From Nitrospiraceae bacterium (lineage in GTDB: Bacteria; Nitrospirota; Thermodesulfovibrionia; UBA6902): a stretch of DNA of 23,743 bases. The position numbers were made by a program, and so were the translations under genes. The stretch is taken from contig CP070644.1 of NCBI GenBank assembly GCA_020354155.1, positions 2,403,976-2,427,718 of the forward strand. Direction: 5' to 3'. A model generated the notes under the pieces. It searched no databases. It was not told the origin of the DNA and saw only the letters and a list, made by a program, of their open reading frames with translations. Shown piece by piece: positions 15,255-22,908 of the stretch (position 1 is the first letter of the stretch; each line of letters starts with the position of its first letter).

Positions 15255-17303
15255 ATGGATAAAAATGCAATAATTAATGCCGCCCAGAAGTATGCATCAC
15301 AGGGTAAGCTCGATGAAGCGATAGCTGAATGGTCCAAGCTGCTGTCAGTGAGCAAGGATGGAAATATCTACAACACAATCGGAGATTTATGCCTGAAAAA
15401 GAGGTCCCTCGGCGATGCAATAGGGGCCTTTACCCATGCCGCTGATATATTCAGGGACGATGGGTTCTATCCCAAAGCGATGGCCCTCTATAAAAAAATT
15501 CTGAACATTGAAAAAGACAATGTTGACGCCCTCACTGCCCTTGCAGAACTGAATGCCGAGAAAGGCTTCACAAGCCAGGCAGTGGTAGATCTTAAAAAAA
15601 TTGCAGAACTGCATACGCAGCAGGGAGCGCCTGAAAAATCACTTGCTGTCTATGAAAAGGTACTTCACTATGTTCCCTTTGATGTCTCCGTCAAAACCAA
15701 GATGGCGGAACAGTGTACGAAGATGGGGCTGAGCCAGCGTGCTGCCCAGAGTTATGAGTCTATTGCATCCAATTATGCTGAAAAGGGTGATTTTGAGAAG
15801 AGCAGGGAATTCTATCTCAAGGCTCTTGAAATAGATGAAAACAATAGGGGTGCACTTTCCGGATTAAGCAAGCTTGCCGACCGTGACGGTGATCAGGGCA
15901 AGTCCATTGAATACCTGACGCGAGCTATTTCAGTCTCGCCCGATGACACGTCACTGCTCCTCCGGCATGCACGACTGTCAATAAAGAACAATAATCCTGA
16001 TCAGGCCAGAGACACCCTCATAAAACTGATAGAGCAGAGCCCGAAAGACCTTGATGCAAAAAAAATGCTCGGTACGCTCTTTGTACAGGAGGGACAGCTT
16101 GATGATGCATGGGAGTATCTGAAACCCTGTATAGATGAATTTATCAATTCTCAGAGCTGGCCCGATGCCTTTGCGCTCCTCAGTCATTTTGAAGATATCC
16201 ATACCATCCCTGTAAAAGAACGGTTTATAAGCCTGTACCGGGGAAAAGGTGATAATGACTCACTCTATGAAGAACTAAAAACAATAGCAGCGCTCTACGA
16301 AACAAAGGGAGACCACGATGATGCCCTCGAGCTCCTGCGGGAAGCCTGGAGTCTTAATGAGGAGGATGGGGAAATCTACGAAAAAATCACAGCCCTTGAA
16401 GGCGCCCTCAGCACCGCCCAGCCAGAGCAGGACAGTCCTCCTCAACGGGAAACAGGAGAAGAAAACCCTGAAGCAGAGGTGCAGACAGCAGATCCCTCAG
16501 CTGAAGATCCTGGACTCTCCAGGGAATATATCGAAGCAAAAAAAACAGAGGCTGCCTATTATGTTGAACAGGGCCTGCTGGAGGATGCCATAAAAATCTA
16601 TGAGGAGCTTCTCGCCACCAGCCCTGACAATGAAGAAATCCGGCAGGCGATGGAATCTCTCAAAATGGAGGCGCCTGCTGAAGAAGCCCCTGCAGCGGAA
16701 ATTCAGGATACATCGATTCCTGATCAGGCAGCAGATCCGGAAGCCGAGCGCCAGGTGATCGCTGCACCTCCTGAATCGGCGACAGATATAAACACCGCCA
16801 TGAATGAGATTCTGCAGGAGATGGATACAGCAGAATCCACTGTGGAGGCAGATGACTTTGAAGCTCATTACCAGAAGGGGCTTGACTATCGTCATAGAGG
16901 CAAAATCGATGAAGCAATTCAGGAAATTGAGATAGCAATCAGTGATGAAGTAAATGTTATACGGAACATGCGTATGCTTGCCCTTTGCTACATGGATAAG
17001 GGAGACTTTGCCTCAGCTGTAGCAACGTTCCAAAAGACCCTGAGCACCATGTCTCCCCAGGATTCAGGATATATACACCTGCAGTATGCCCTTGCTGATG
17101 CATTTAAAAACAACGGAGACGATGCTGCTGCCAACGCCGCCTATAAAGAGATCTATGATAAGGACCCTGCCTTCAGAGACGTTGCTGAAAAATTGGGTCT
17201 GCAGGTTCCCCATCAACAGCCACCGCCGTCACAATCCCGGCGCACAGGGGAAAAACCGGACTTTAACCAGGAGCAGAAAAAAAGCAGAATAGCATATATC
17301 TGA
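15255..17303 (+). CDS. multi-TPR scaffold protein
   Basis: Protein of 682 residues without signal peptide or membrane segment, so presumably cytoplasmic. Residues 1 to about 380 are a continuous array of tetratricopeptide-like helix pairs, with pattern residues such as GKLDEAIAEWSKLLS and AMALYKKILNIEKDN. An acidic, Pro/Glu-rich linker (about 383-425) follows, then a single TPR (GLLEDAIKIYEELLATSPDN). A second Pro/Glu/Ala-rich linker runs to about 535, then a C-terminal TPR block (536-650) and a polar, basic tail. TPR arrays bind partner proteins and the linkers imply separate, mobile docking units. It ends one base before the ExeA-like ATPase gene, so the two are translationally linked and probably work together. 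No family beyond TPR is recognised. Confidence 0.88.
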   Translation: MDKNAIINAAQKYASQGKLDEAIAEWSKLLSVSKDGNIYNTIGDLCLKKRSLGDAIGAFTHAADIFRDDGFYPKAMALYKKILNIEKDNVDALTALAELNAEKGFTSQAVVDLKKIAELHTQQGAPEKSLAVYEKVLHYVPFDVSVKTKMAEQCTKMGLSQRAAQSYESIASNYAEKGDFEKSREFYLKALEIDENNRGALSGLSKLADRDGDQGKSIEYLTRAISVSPDDTSLLLRHARLSIKNNNPDQARDTLIKLIEQSPKDLDAKKMLGTLFVQEGQLDDAWEYLKPCIDEFINSQSWPDAFALLSHFEDIHTIPVKERFISLYRGKGDNDSLYEELKTIAALYETKGDHDDALELLREAWSLNEEDGEIYEKITALEGALSTAQPEQDSPPQRETGEENPEAEVQTADPSAEDPGLSREYIEAKKTEAAYYVEQGLLEDAIKIYEELLATSPDNEEIRQAMESLKMEAPAEEAPAAEIQDTSIPDQAADPEAERQVIAAPPESATDINTAMNEILQEMDTAESTVEADDFEAHYQKGLDYRHRGKIDEAIQEIEIAISDEVNVIRNMRMLALCYMDKGDFASAVATFQKTLSTMSPQDSGYIHLQYALADAFKNNGDDAAANAAYKEIYDKDPAFRDVAEKLGLQVPHQQPPPSQSRRTGEKPDFNQEQKKSRIAYI

Positions 17304-17304
17304 C

Positions 17305-18147
17305 ATGGACTTCTTAGAATATTACAAACTAAGTGAGCATCCTTTTTCCTCATCCATCGATAACCGTTTTTATTACAAAACCACTCAGCACGCAGAAGCA
17401 CTCCTGAGACTCAAGTATGCTGTGGATACCATGAAGGGCCTCGCCGTTGTTGTCGGCGAAGTCGGCACCGGCAAGTCTACCCTCGCACGGAGAATGCTCG
17501 ATGAACTTGATCCCCGGGAATATGAAGCCGCTCTCTTGATCGTACTCCATACCTCTGTCACAACAGACTGGATCATGAAAAAGATCGCCATGCAGCTTGG
17601 GATAAAAGACATTGGTGAGAGCAAACTTGAGGTCATGGGACAGGTAGCACGGAAACTGCAGGCTATTCACAACTCTGGTCTGAAAACCGTCATTCTCCTT
17701 GATGAAGTACAGATGTTAAAGTCCAAAGAGATCATGGAGGAGTTCCGTGGACTGCTCAACATGGAGGTTGTTGAAGGCAAGCTGCTGACGCTTATCCTCT
17801 TTGGCTTGCCTGAGCTTGAAGAAATTCTCGCCTGGGACACACCCTTAAAACAGCGTATTGCCGTGAAGTACCGCATGAATGGATTTACCGAGGAGATAAC
17901 TCATGAATACATTCAGCACAGACTGAAAATCGCCTCCTGCAGTGATGAAATTTTTACCCATGAGGCAGTTCAGGCAATACACTATTATGCAGGGGGGGTG
18001 CCCCGCCTGATCAATACCATTTGTGACAATGCAATATTTGAAGGATTCCTTGTGAAGGCAAATCCCATTGACAGGAAGGTTATTGAGTCAGTGGCTGCAA
18101 ACCTTGACCTTCAGCCCTCTGAGGAAGAGCTGAGCCATTTCGGATAG
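17305..18147 (+). CDS. ExeA-like AAA ATPase
   Basis: Protein of 280 residues with the ExeA/GspA-type ATPase layout. The N-terminus reads YYKLSEHPFSSSIDNRFYY, followed by EALLRLKYAV, the hallmark opening of this family. Walker A is GEVGTGKST (51-59) and Walker B is ILLDEVQ (130-136). A sensor/arginine region around GGVPRLINTICDNA follows. ExeA in Aeromonas uses ATP to help insert the type II secretin, and relatives occur near type IV pilus, MSHA and exopolysaccharide loci and in transposition modules (TniB). The membrane and peptidoglycan-binding C-terminal part of classical ExeA is absent, so this is a soluble ATPase. The start lies one base after the TPR stop. No secretin or pilin gene is in the window, so the process served is unknown. 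Confidence 0.9.
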   Translation: MDFLEYYKLSEHPFSSSIDNRFYYKTTQHAEALLRLKYAVDTMKGLAVVVGEVGTGKSTLARRMLDELDPREYEAALLIVLHTSVTTDWIMKKIAMQLGIKDIGESKLEVMGQVARKLQAIHNSGLKTVILLDEVQMLKSKEIMEEFRGLLNMEVVEGKLLTLILFGLPELEEILAWDTPLKQRIAVKYRMNGFTEEITHEYIQHRLKIASCSDEIFTHEAVQAIHYYAGGVPRLINTICDNAIFEGFLVKANPIDRKVIESVAANLDLQPSEEELSHFG

Positions 18148-18174
18148 TAACCCTGTCCTTTTAATTTTTAATAT

Positions 18175-18232
18175 GTCATTCCGGTTTGACCGGAATCAGC
18201 GCGTTACGGATTCCCGTCGTAGCGGGAATGAC
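18175..18232. repeat. REP-like element with two palindromes
   Basis: It begins GTCATTCC and ends GGAATGAC, and inside carries ATTCCGGT/ACCGGAAT and ATTCCCG/CGGGAAT stems. This is the common GTCATTCC...GGAATGAC style of extragenic palindromic repeat. A relative lies at 21037-21119. Confidence 0.75.
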
Positions 18233-18331
18233 ATGGCACTCTATGCTGTCATCTCAAATGCATATGAGAGATCTTTTTTTATAAATGGGTAAGGCTTCTC
18301 CTTTGCTCGAAGTGACAGCGCGTTTTATGTT

Positions 18332-18403
18332 GTCATCGCGAACCCGCAGGGTGAAGCGATCCCCTGCGAACCCGGGGGATTGCTTCGCTGCGCTCGCAAT
18401 GAC
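18332..18403 (+). repeat. REP family B, copy 1
   Basis: A 72-base element starting GTCATCGCGAACCCGCAGGG and ending GCTCGCAATGAC. The arms are imperfectly complementary, with GTCAT...ATGAC ends and GAAGCGATCCCC against GGGGGATTGCTTC inside. Its reverse complement recurs at 20803-20880 with high similarity. Confidence 0.8.
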
Positions 18404-18480
18404 AGGGAGTACAATTGTCATGACTTGTTTGGATATTGCATTGACATTGGGGTTCTTACATTCGGCATTCGTACCCCCTA

Positions 18481-19164
18481 TTATGTCCCTGGCAATGATA
18501 CCGTCCGGAAATCAAACTCCTGAAGCTCAGGGTTCTTCAGCAGCTTTTTCAGTTTCACAACAAATTTAAACTCACCTGCATACATTTCAATGAATGAGGG
18601 GTACCAGTACCCGTTGTAGTCCATGGGCCTGCTGTAATCAATAAACACCGTTGTACCATAGGCTTGGAACTCCCGTCTCACGGGCAAGAGGGTATTCTTA
18701 TTCACATAAATCCTTTGGCCCTCTCTGGTAATCACATACTCTTCCTGCTCGGTATGCATGCTGCCGCCGGCAAAGTGGTTCCACCAGAAGATTGCAGCGT
18801 GCAGCTCTCTTCCCAGTCTTTTCAGCTTTTCATCTTCCTTGCCGGTGAGGACATAGAGGGTATCACCTTTTATTACAAAATCACTGACAAGCACCCCGAG
18901 CTGGTAGAGACGCATATGGATCCAGTCCGGGTTTTTAATCAGCACTGAGGTCTTGACAAAATTATAGTCCTCACCGTTTTTTTCTATTTTTACTTCAGCA
19001 ATGGCCTTCATGACCTCGATGTCAGCATGAGCTTTTACGAGGATTTCCTGAAGGGAAATTTCTTTCTCCTGATACACTGTCGGGGGGTGCGCTCCTTTCG
19101 GCGCACAGGCAATGATGAGTACTACAACACTAAAAGAAAAATATCTCTGCAGCTTCTTCAACAT
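18481..19164 (-). CDS. outer-membrane-type lipoprotein, DUF4292/LolB-like
   Basis: Protein of 227 residues with a lipoprotein signal peptide: a basic start (MLKKLQRY), a hydrophobic core and the lipobox LIIAC with Cys20. Residues after Cys lack Asp at +2, favouring outer-membrane sorting. The mature part has the alternating beta-strand pattern of LolA/LolB-fold proteins (VLIKNPDWIHMRLYQLG, DFVIKGDTLYVLTGK, TVFIDYSRP) and resembles DUF4292. Such proteins are thought to bind lipid or help lipoprotein and outer-membrane assembly; the exact role is unknown. The start at 19164 is chosen because GGAG lies 7 bases upstream and the signal peptide begins there; an ATG nine codons earlier would put polar residues first. 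The 5' end overlaps the radA 3' end by about 35 bases, so translation is probably coupled. Confidence 0.83.
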   Translation of the reverse strand: MLKKLQRYFSFSVVVLIIACAPKGAHPPTVYQEKEISLQEILVKAHADIEVMKAIAEVKIEKNGEDYNFVKTSVLIKNPDWIHMRLYQLGVLVSDFVIKGDTLYVLTGKEDEKLKRLGRELHAAIFWWNHFAGGSMHTEQEEYVITREGQRIYVNKNTLLPVRREFQAYGTTVFIDYSRPMDYNGYWYPSFIEMYAGEFKFVVKLKKLLKNPELQEFDFRTVSLPGT

Positions 19165-20467
19165 TTTTAACTCCGATAATTTCCATGCCATTCTTTGACG
19201 CGGCAGCGTTGGCCGAGGGAATAATGCCTTTTTGAAAACCGAGTTTTATTGCCTCCCTGCACCGTATTTCAGACTGGCTGATAGCACGGATCTCTCCTGA
19301 AAGACCAACTTCACCAAAGGTAAATATCCCCTTATCAACAGGCTGGTTTTTAAAAGAGGATACAATGGCTGCAATCATTGCAATATCAATGGCCGGCTCA
19401 TCTATTTTCAGTCCTCCCACAACGTTGACGTAAATATCCATTCCCCCAAGGTGAATGCCGAGCCGCTTATCAATCACCGCTATCAAAAGATTAACCCTGT
19501 TATAATCAACGCCCAGTGCAGTCCGTCTGGGCACGCCAAAGCTCGATGCTGTTACAAGTGCCTGGACTTCAATGAGCAGCGGACGTGTCCCTTCAAGGCT
19601 GACCGTTACCACAGAGCCGGGTACGTTTTCAGGCCGTTCCGAGAGAAACAGCTGTGAGGGATTGTCCACCTCCTGCAGCCCTGCCTCCTGCATCTCAAAG
19701 ACGCCGATCTCGTTTGTTGAACCAAATCGGTTCTTCACGGCACGGAGGATTCTGAAGGGATTGCCCTTGTCTCCTTCAAAATAAAGCACGGTATCCACAA
19801 TGTGCTCCAGGACCTTCGGCCCTGCAATTGCCCCTTCCTTTGTGACGTGTCCGATGATAAAGAGAGGGATCCCATGCTTTTTCGCCAGGAACATGAGTTT
19901 TGTCGAACATTCCCTGATCTGTCCCACAGAACCAGGCGCTGAGGGAAGCTCAACAGAAAAAATCGTCTGTATGGAATCAATGACGATAGCCTGCGGGCTT
20001 ATTTTCTGTACAACTGAAAGAATGCCTTCAAGGGATGTCTCCGGCAGGAGAACAATATCCCCTGATGAAATCTTCAGTCTCTCCGCCCTGAGCTTGACCT
20101 GTTCCGGTGACTCCTCTCCAGACACATAGAGGACCTTGCCCAGTTTTGACAGTCCTTTCATTGACTGCAGGATGAGGGTAGATTTCCCGATGCCGGGATC
20201 ACCGCCGATGAGTACAACAGAACCCATCACAACACCGCCTCCCAGTGTCCTGTCAAGCTCCCCTATTCCCGTTGAGTGTCTGCTTCCTTCGCTGTGGGAG
20301 ACGTCTTCAAGGGCAATGGGTTCAGCAGTCTTCTGCCGTTTCAGCTTTGATACACGTTCTTCCTCAACAAAGCTGTTCCACTCGCCGCAGTCCGGGCACT
20401 TGCCAAGCCACTTATGGCTTGAATACCCGCAGTTCTGGCATTGATGAAGAATTTTGGGGCGAGGCAT
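19130..20467 (-). CDS. radA: RadA/Sms recombination and repair ATPase
   Basis: Branch-migration and repair protein of 445 residues. It has the N-terminal zinc finger C10-x2-C13...C24-x2-C27, and a RecA-like core with Walker A GGDPGIGKST (88-97) and Walker B AIVIDSIQ (160-167). The RadA-specific KNRFG motif is at 245-249, and a C-terminal Lon-protease-like domain lacks protease function in the family. RadA acts on recombination intermediates and stalled forks. A TTG start at 20494 would add nine residues; the ATG at 20467 gives the usual short lead to the zinc finger. No Shine-Dalgarno precedes either. TTGACT (20501-20496), 17 bp and CAAAAT (20478-20473) end five bases before the ATG. Heads a two-gene unit with the lipoprotein. 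Confidence 0.96.
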   Translation of the reverse strand: MPRPKILHQCQNCGYSSHKWLGKCPDCGEWNSFVEEERVSKLKRQKTAEPIALEDVSHSEGSRHSTGIGELDRTLGGGVVMGSVVLIGGDPGIGKSTLILQSMKGLSKLGKVLYVSGEESPEQVKLRAERLKISSGDIVLLPETSLEGILSVVQKISPQAIVIDSIQTIFSVELPSAPGSVGQIRECSTKLMFLAKKHGIPLFIIGHVTKEGAIAGPKVLEHIVDTVLYFEGDKGNPFRILRAVKNRFGSTNEIGVFEMQEAGLQEVDNPSQLFLSERPENVPGSVVTVSLEGTRPLLIEVQALVTASSFGVPRRTALGVDYNRVNLLIAVIDKRLGIHLGGMDIYVNVVGGLKIDEPAIDIAMIAAIVSSFKNQPVDKGIFTFGEVGLSGEIRAISQSEIRCREAIKLGFQKGIIPSANAAASKNGMEIIGVKNVEEAAEIFFF

Positions 20468-20472
20468 GAGGT

Positions 20473-20501
20473 ATTTTGTAGGAAATGTTTCCAAGAGTCA
20501 A
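20473..20501 (-). promoter_or_regulatory. candidate radA promoter
   Basis: On the minus strand TTGACT and CAAAAT are separated by 17 bp. The -10 is weak. It ends five bases before the favoured radA ATG, so transcription would start at or just after the codon. If the real start codon is the upstream TTG this promoter is wrong. Confidence 0.25.
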
Positions 20502-20666
20502 CAACAAAAGGAAAAGATTAAAAATTAAAGATTCCATATCAAAATAAAGGAAATACCTTTTAAAATATATTTATAAAACAACACATTAATTTTTCATTTT
20601 TATTTTTGATTTTTCATTTTCTTTGGTGGACTTTGAAATTTTAATTCTGTTAATATTTATATTCTC

Positions 20667-20743
20667 GGCGGTGTAGCTCAGTCGGTTAGAGCATACGGCT
20701 CATATCCGTAGAGTCGCTGGTTCGAATCCAGCCACCGCCACCA
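20667..20743 (+). tRNA. tRNA-Met (CAU), elongator type
   Basis: A 77-base cloverleaf with encoded CCA. Acceptor GGCGGTG pairs with CACCGCC. The D-stem is GCTC/GAGC, the anticodon stem TACGG/CCGTA encloses loop CTCATAT (anticodon CAT), and the T-arm is GCTGG-TTCGAAT-CCAGC. The G1-C72 pair excludes initiator tRNA. Elongator Met is most likely. A lysidine-modified tRNA-Ile2 also has CAU and cannot be fully excluded by eye. It sits alone between two minus-strand genes. Confidence 0.95.
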
Positions 20744-20802
20744 TTCCCCTCATTACTCTTCACAGAGAACATATCTCTTTAATTTTCTCTTATATACACT
20801 CT

Positions 20803-20880
20803 GTCATTGCGAGAAGCGCAGCGACGAAGCAATCCCCTGGATTCATAGGGGATCGCTTCACCCTGCGGGTTTGCGATGAC
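20803..20880 (-). repeat. REP family B, copy 2 (inverted)
   Basis: A 78-base element from GTCATTGCGAG to TTTGCGATGAC. It is the reverse complement of the 18332-18403 element apart from small indels and a different central linker. The two copies lie in opposite orientation around the lipoprotein-radA-tRNA block. Confidence 0.8.
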
Positions 20881-20930
20881 AATGGTTTTTAAAATCCCTT
20901 TGATTGTTTCAGGTCAGCAATCAAACTGTG

Positions 20931-20972
20931 AGGGTTCATAATTACTTCGTGTCTGAGGAACGGAGTGACGAG
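20931..20972 (+). repeat. dispersed repeat family A, copy 3
   Basis: Begins AGGGTT, contains TGTCTGAGGAACGGAG and ends GACGAG, aligning gaplessly to the minus strand of 8387-8428 (about 35 of 42 positions). It is followed directly by a GCCTGCCTG...CAGACAGGC hairpin. The copy-1 region has a similar CCTGCCT/AGGCAGG stem about 100 bases away. Confidence 0.75.
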
Positions 20973-21036
20973 CCTGCCTGTCGGCAGACAGGCGCAGCGA
21001 AGCAATCTTCCTGCAGTTTCAAAGATAGAGATCTCT

Positions 21037-21119
21037 GTCATTCCCGCGAAGGCGGGAATCCAGCCATATCGGATCCCCCGGTCCCCGATAAATCAGGATA
21101 GGCGGCGCCGGAGGATGAC
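21037..21119. repeat. GTCATTCC-type REP element
   Basis: Starts GTCATTCCCGCGAAGGCGGG, a tight hairpin (ATTCCCGC/GCGGGAAT), and ends GGATGAC, complementary to the start apart from one or two bases. Same general class as 18175-18232. Confidence 0.7.
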
Positions 21120-21144
21120 CGATCAATGAAGACGTACCACCTTT

Positions 21145-22248
21145 TCAGTCCTTCACCACAAGCTTCCCCCGCTTCAGGAGCACCCTCCTTCGCCCCTTCG
21201 CTGATATGAGGGTCAGGGTGGGCTGAAAAAAGACAAAGTCCTGGTGAAAGGAGGTGCTCACTGTCCCGCCAAAGGAACTGTTGTCCCCGAATGCAATATG
21301 AATCGTGCCGAATATCTTTTCTGATTCAAGAATATTGTCCGGCCGTGTCGCCCGGTCATTGGTGCCGATGCCAAGCTCTGCTATATTTCTGTTTTCTTTC
21401 TTTTCCTTAAATTTATCCTGGAGAAATTTCCCATACCGGTCCTCTCCCTCAACCGCCCGGGCCATCCCCTTTTCCACGTGAACAGTGACAGGCTGTTTCA
21501 GTTTGTGCGTCGGCGCCCAGTCCAGGACAAGCCTCCCCCGGGCCGTTCCCTCCAGAGGAGCCAGGTAGACTTCGCCGGCAGGGAGGTTGCTGAATTGCCC
21601 CCCTTTATTGATAATGCCCGTATCCATAAGGGCCTTCCGCCCCTTTTTTGAGAACCTTACCGCTGAACCGTTGGGACATTCTATCTCAACCTGTTCATAC
21701 CGGTTGACGATCCGTGCAATATCCTGCGTCCTCTCTTTCATTTTGAGCCAGTCTACCTGCATTGCACCCGACAGCATTTTTTCATCAAAGAGGGGCATGC
21801 TCGCATATCGTGCCCTGCAGATTCTGTTCAGCATATCCCTGAACCTTGTGTGGCTCGTTGAATAATAGGGAAGGGCAATCACTGCATCAACGCTCTCTTT
21901 TTTATATTTTTTTATGACTCCTTCGGCCTTCTGCAGCTGTGACTGTGTTGCTTTTTTCGCAATAATCTGCTGAAGGATCTTCTTTTCCTTCAGTTCCCTC
22001 ACTGCTTTTTCACCATAGGCAGCCGTCCATGCTTCTTCCGGCGGCTCTGTTCCATGGTATCCCGTTGTATCAAAAACGTACAATTTTATATTCTCTGTGA
22101 ATCTGCTTCCCCTTGCATAAATGGCTTCTGCTATTTTTTTTATCTTTGTATCTTTTTTATCCGTAAGGACAAGGACCTTTTCCTTCTTCCTGATGGCCAG
22201 GTTAATTTTGTATATAGTGTCTATTGATTGGATCATGTCTTTTTTCAT
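21145..22248 (-). CDS. M29-family (thermophilic-type) aminopeptidase
   Basis: Cytoplasmic metallopeptidase of 367 residues, normal for the family, which removes N-terminal residues from peptides using a two-metal site. Likely ligands are visible in the right order: E226 in LPAGEVYLAPLEGTARG, E291 in ELGIGTN, H318 in GTIHIAFGDN, and H335 and D337 in SFHQDF. The tyrosine usually found seven residues after the first His (HIALGxxY pattern) is replaced here by Ser in HIAFGDNSSFGG, a variant I believe occurs in one subfamily. The N-terminal half is the less conserved domain. Two possible starts (22248 and 22236) both lack a clear ribosome-binding site; the longer is given. It stands alone, divergent from serC across a 660-base gap. 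Confidence 0.85.
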   Translation of the reverse strand: MKKDMIQSIDTIYKINLAIRKKEKVLVLTDKKDTKIKKIAEAIYARGSRFTENIKLYVFDTTGYHGTEPPEEAWTAAYGEKAVRELKEKKILQQIIAKKATQSQLQKAEGVIKKYKKESVDAVIALPYYSTSHTRFRDMLNRICRARYASMPLFDEKMLSGAMQVDWLKMKERTQDIARIVNRYEQVEIECPNGSAVRFSKKGRKALMDTGIINKGGQFSNLPAGEVYLAPLEGTARGRLVLDWAPTHKLKQPVTVHVEKGMARAVEGEDRYGKFLQDKFKEKKENRNIAELGIGTNDRATRPDNILESEKIFGTIHIAFGDNSSFGGTVSTSFHQDFVFFQPTLTLISAKGRRRVLLKRGKLVVKD

Positions 22249-22908
22249 AGGTCAAATTATAATATTTTTGAAACAAAGTATGCTTGTCATAACCAGATTG
22301 ATAGCTATATTGAACCCATGCTTCTGTCATCATAAGTCACCCAGGTGGGGCAGGCAATTCCATTTATACGTTGATGAGAGTATATACAATATGTAATAAT
22401 TATTCGTGAATAGTACAATCTCTTATACCTCAGCCTCTTTACAAAAGGATTTATCCTTTCCATGTTTTGTACACACAGAGTAGTCTTCTTTATTCTTTCT
22501 TTATTTTTCTTTTAAAAGATAATAAAAGAAACAGGCGTGTTGGAAGTGTGAGTTACGAAACCAAGTCATATTGATGAAAAGAAAATCGTCTTTTATAACC
22601 TGTGAATATCCTCACCCCCAATCTTGACAAATATAAGGTGAAATGATAATCTTCATAGCTGGCTTTTCGACCACATAATGCGGGAATTACGGTAGAATCT
22701 TCTGTTGATAAACCTTTGATAAGCCCATCAAGTGACTGTCAGGCAGATATCTTGAACAATACACAGGATGTTGATAAAAGAGTAGGCAAAGGGCGAATTG
22801 CCGGAAAAAGAAAAAAAACAATCTAAAAAATATGGAAAGCTTATTCACAATGGTCAACATTTTTTCTACACAGAGATATGAACAACCTGAATGAGGTGAT
22901 GAAGAGCG
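22249..22908. other. long AT-rich non-coding region, possible DnaA-binding/origin element
   Basis: 660 bases between divergent genes, with no credible coding frame. It contains one exact DnaA box (TTATTCACA, 22841-22849, plus strand) and single-mismatch boxes TGTGAATAT (22601-22609), TGTTGATAA (22703-22711) and TGTTGATAA (22769-22777), the last three being minus-strand sites. AT-rich tracts occur around 22380-22530 and an A-run at 22806-22830. No tRNA, known small RNA or strong hairpin was recognised. Whether this is an origin, a DnaA-regulated promoter for serC or neutral AT-rich DNA is unresolved. Confidence 0.5.

Larger units (their letters stand above)
18148..18480. other. convergent non-coding region with REP-like palindromes
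   Basis: This 333-base gap between the ExeA-like gene and the convergent lipoprotein gene contains two REP-like elements (18175-18232 and 18332-18403). It also has a TCTCA/TGAGA stem near 18252-18269 followed by a T-run (GATCTTTTTTT), which could terminate the plus-strand operon. No coding frame of note. Confidence 0.7.
20744..21144. other. repeat-rich non-coding region
   Basis: This 401-base gap after the tRNA is almost wholly repeats: REP family B copy 2 (20803-20880), an 8-bp stem TTTGATTG/CAATCAAA (20899-20925), family A copy 3 with an adjoining GCCTGCCTG/CAGACAGGC stem (20931-20993), and a GTCATTCC-type REP (21037-21119). The open frame through it encodes only repeat-derived residues. 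Confidence 0.8.

Noticed and set aside
20904..21101. 65-codon plus-strand frame after the tRNA
   Set aside because: The translation is that of REP-like and family A repeats (SEERSDEPACRQTG, CHSREGGNP), which appear as false proteins in many genomes.
21474..21490. CCACGTGAAC resembling parS inside the aminopeptidase gene
   Set aside because: Only the central CACGTG fits; the outer half-site is shifted and mismatched, so it does not match the parS consensus.
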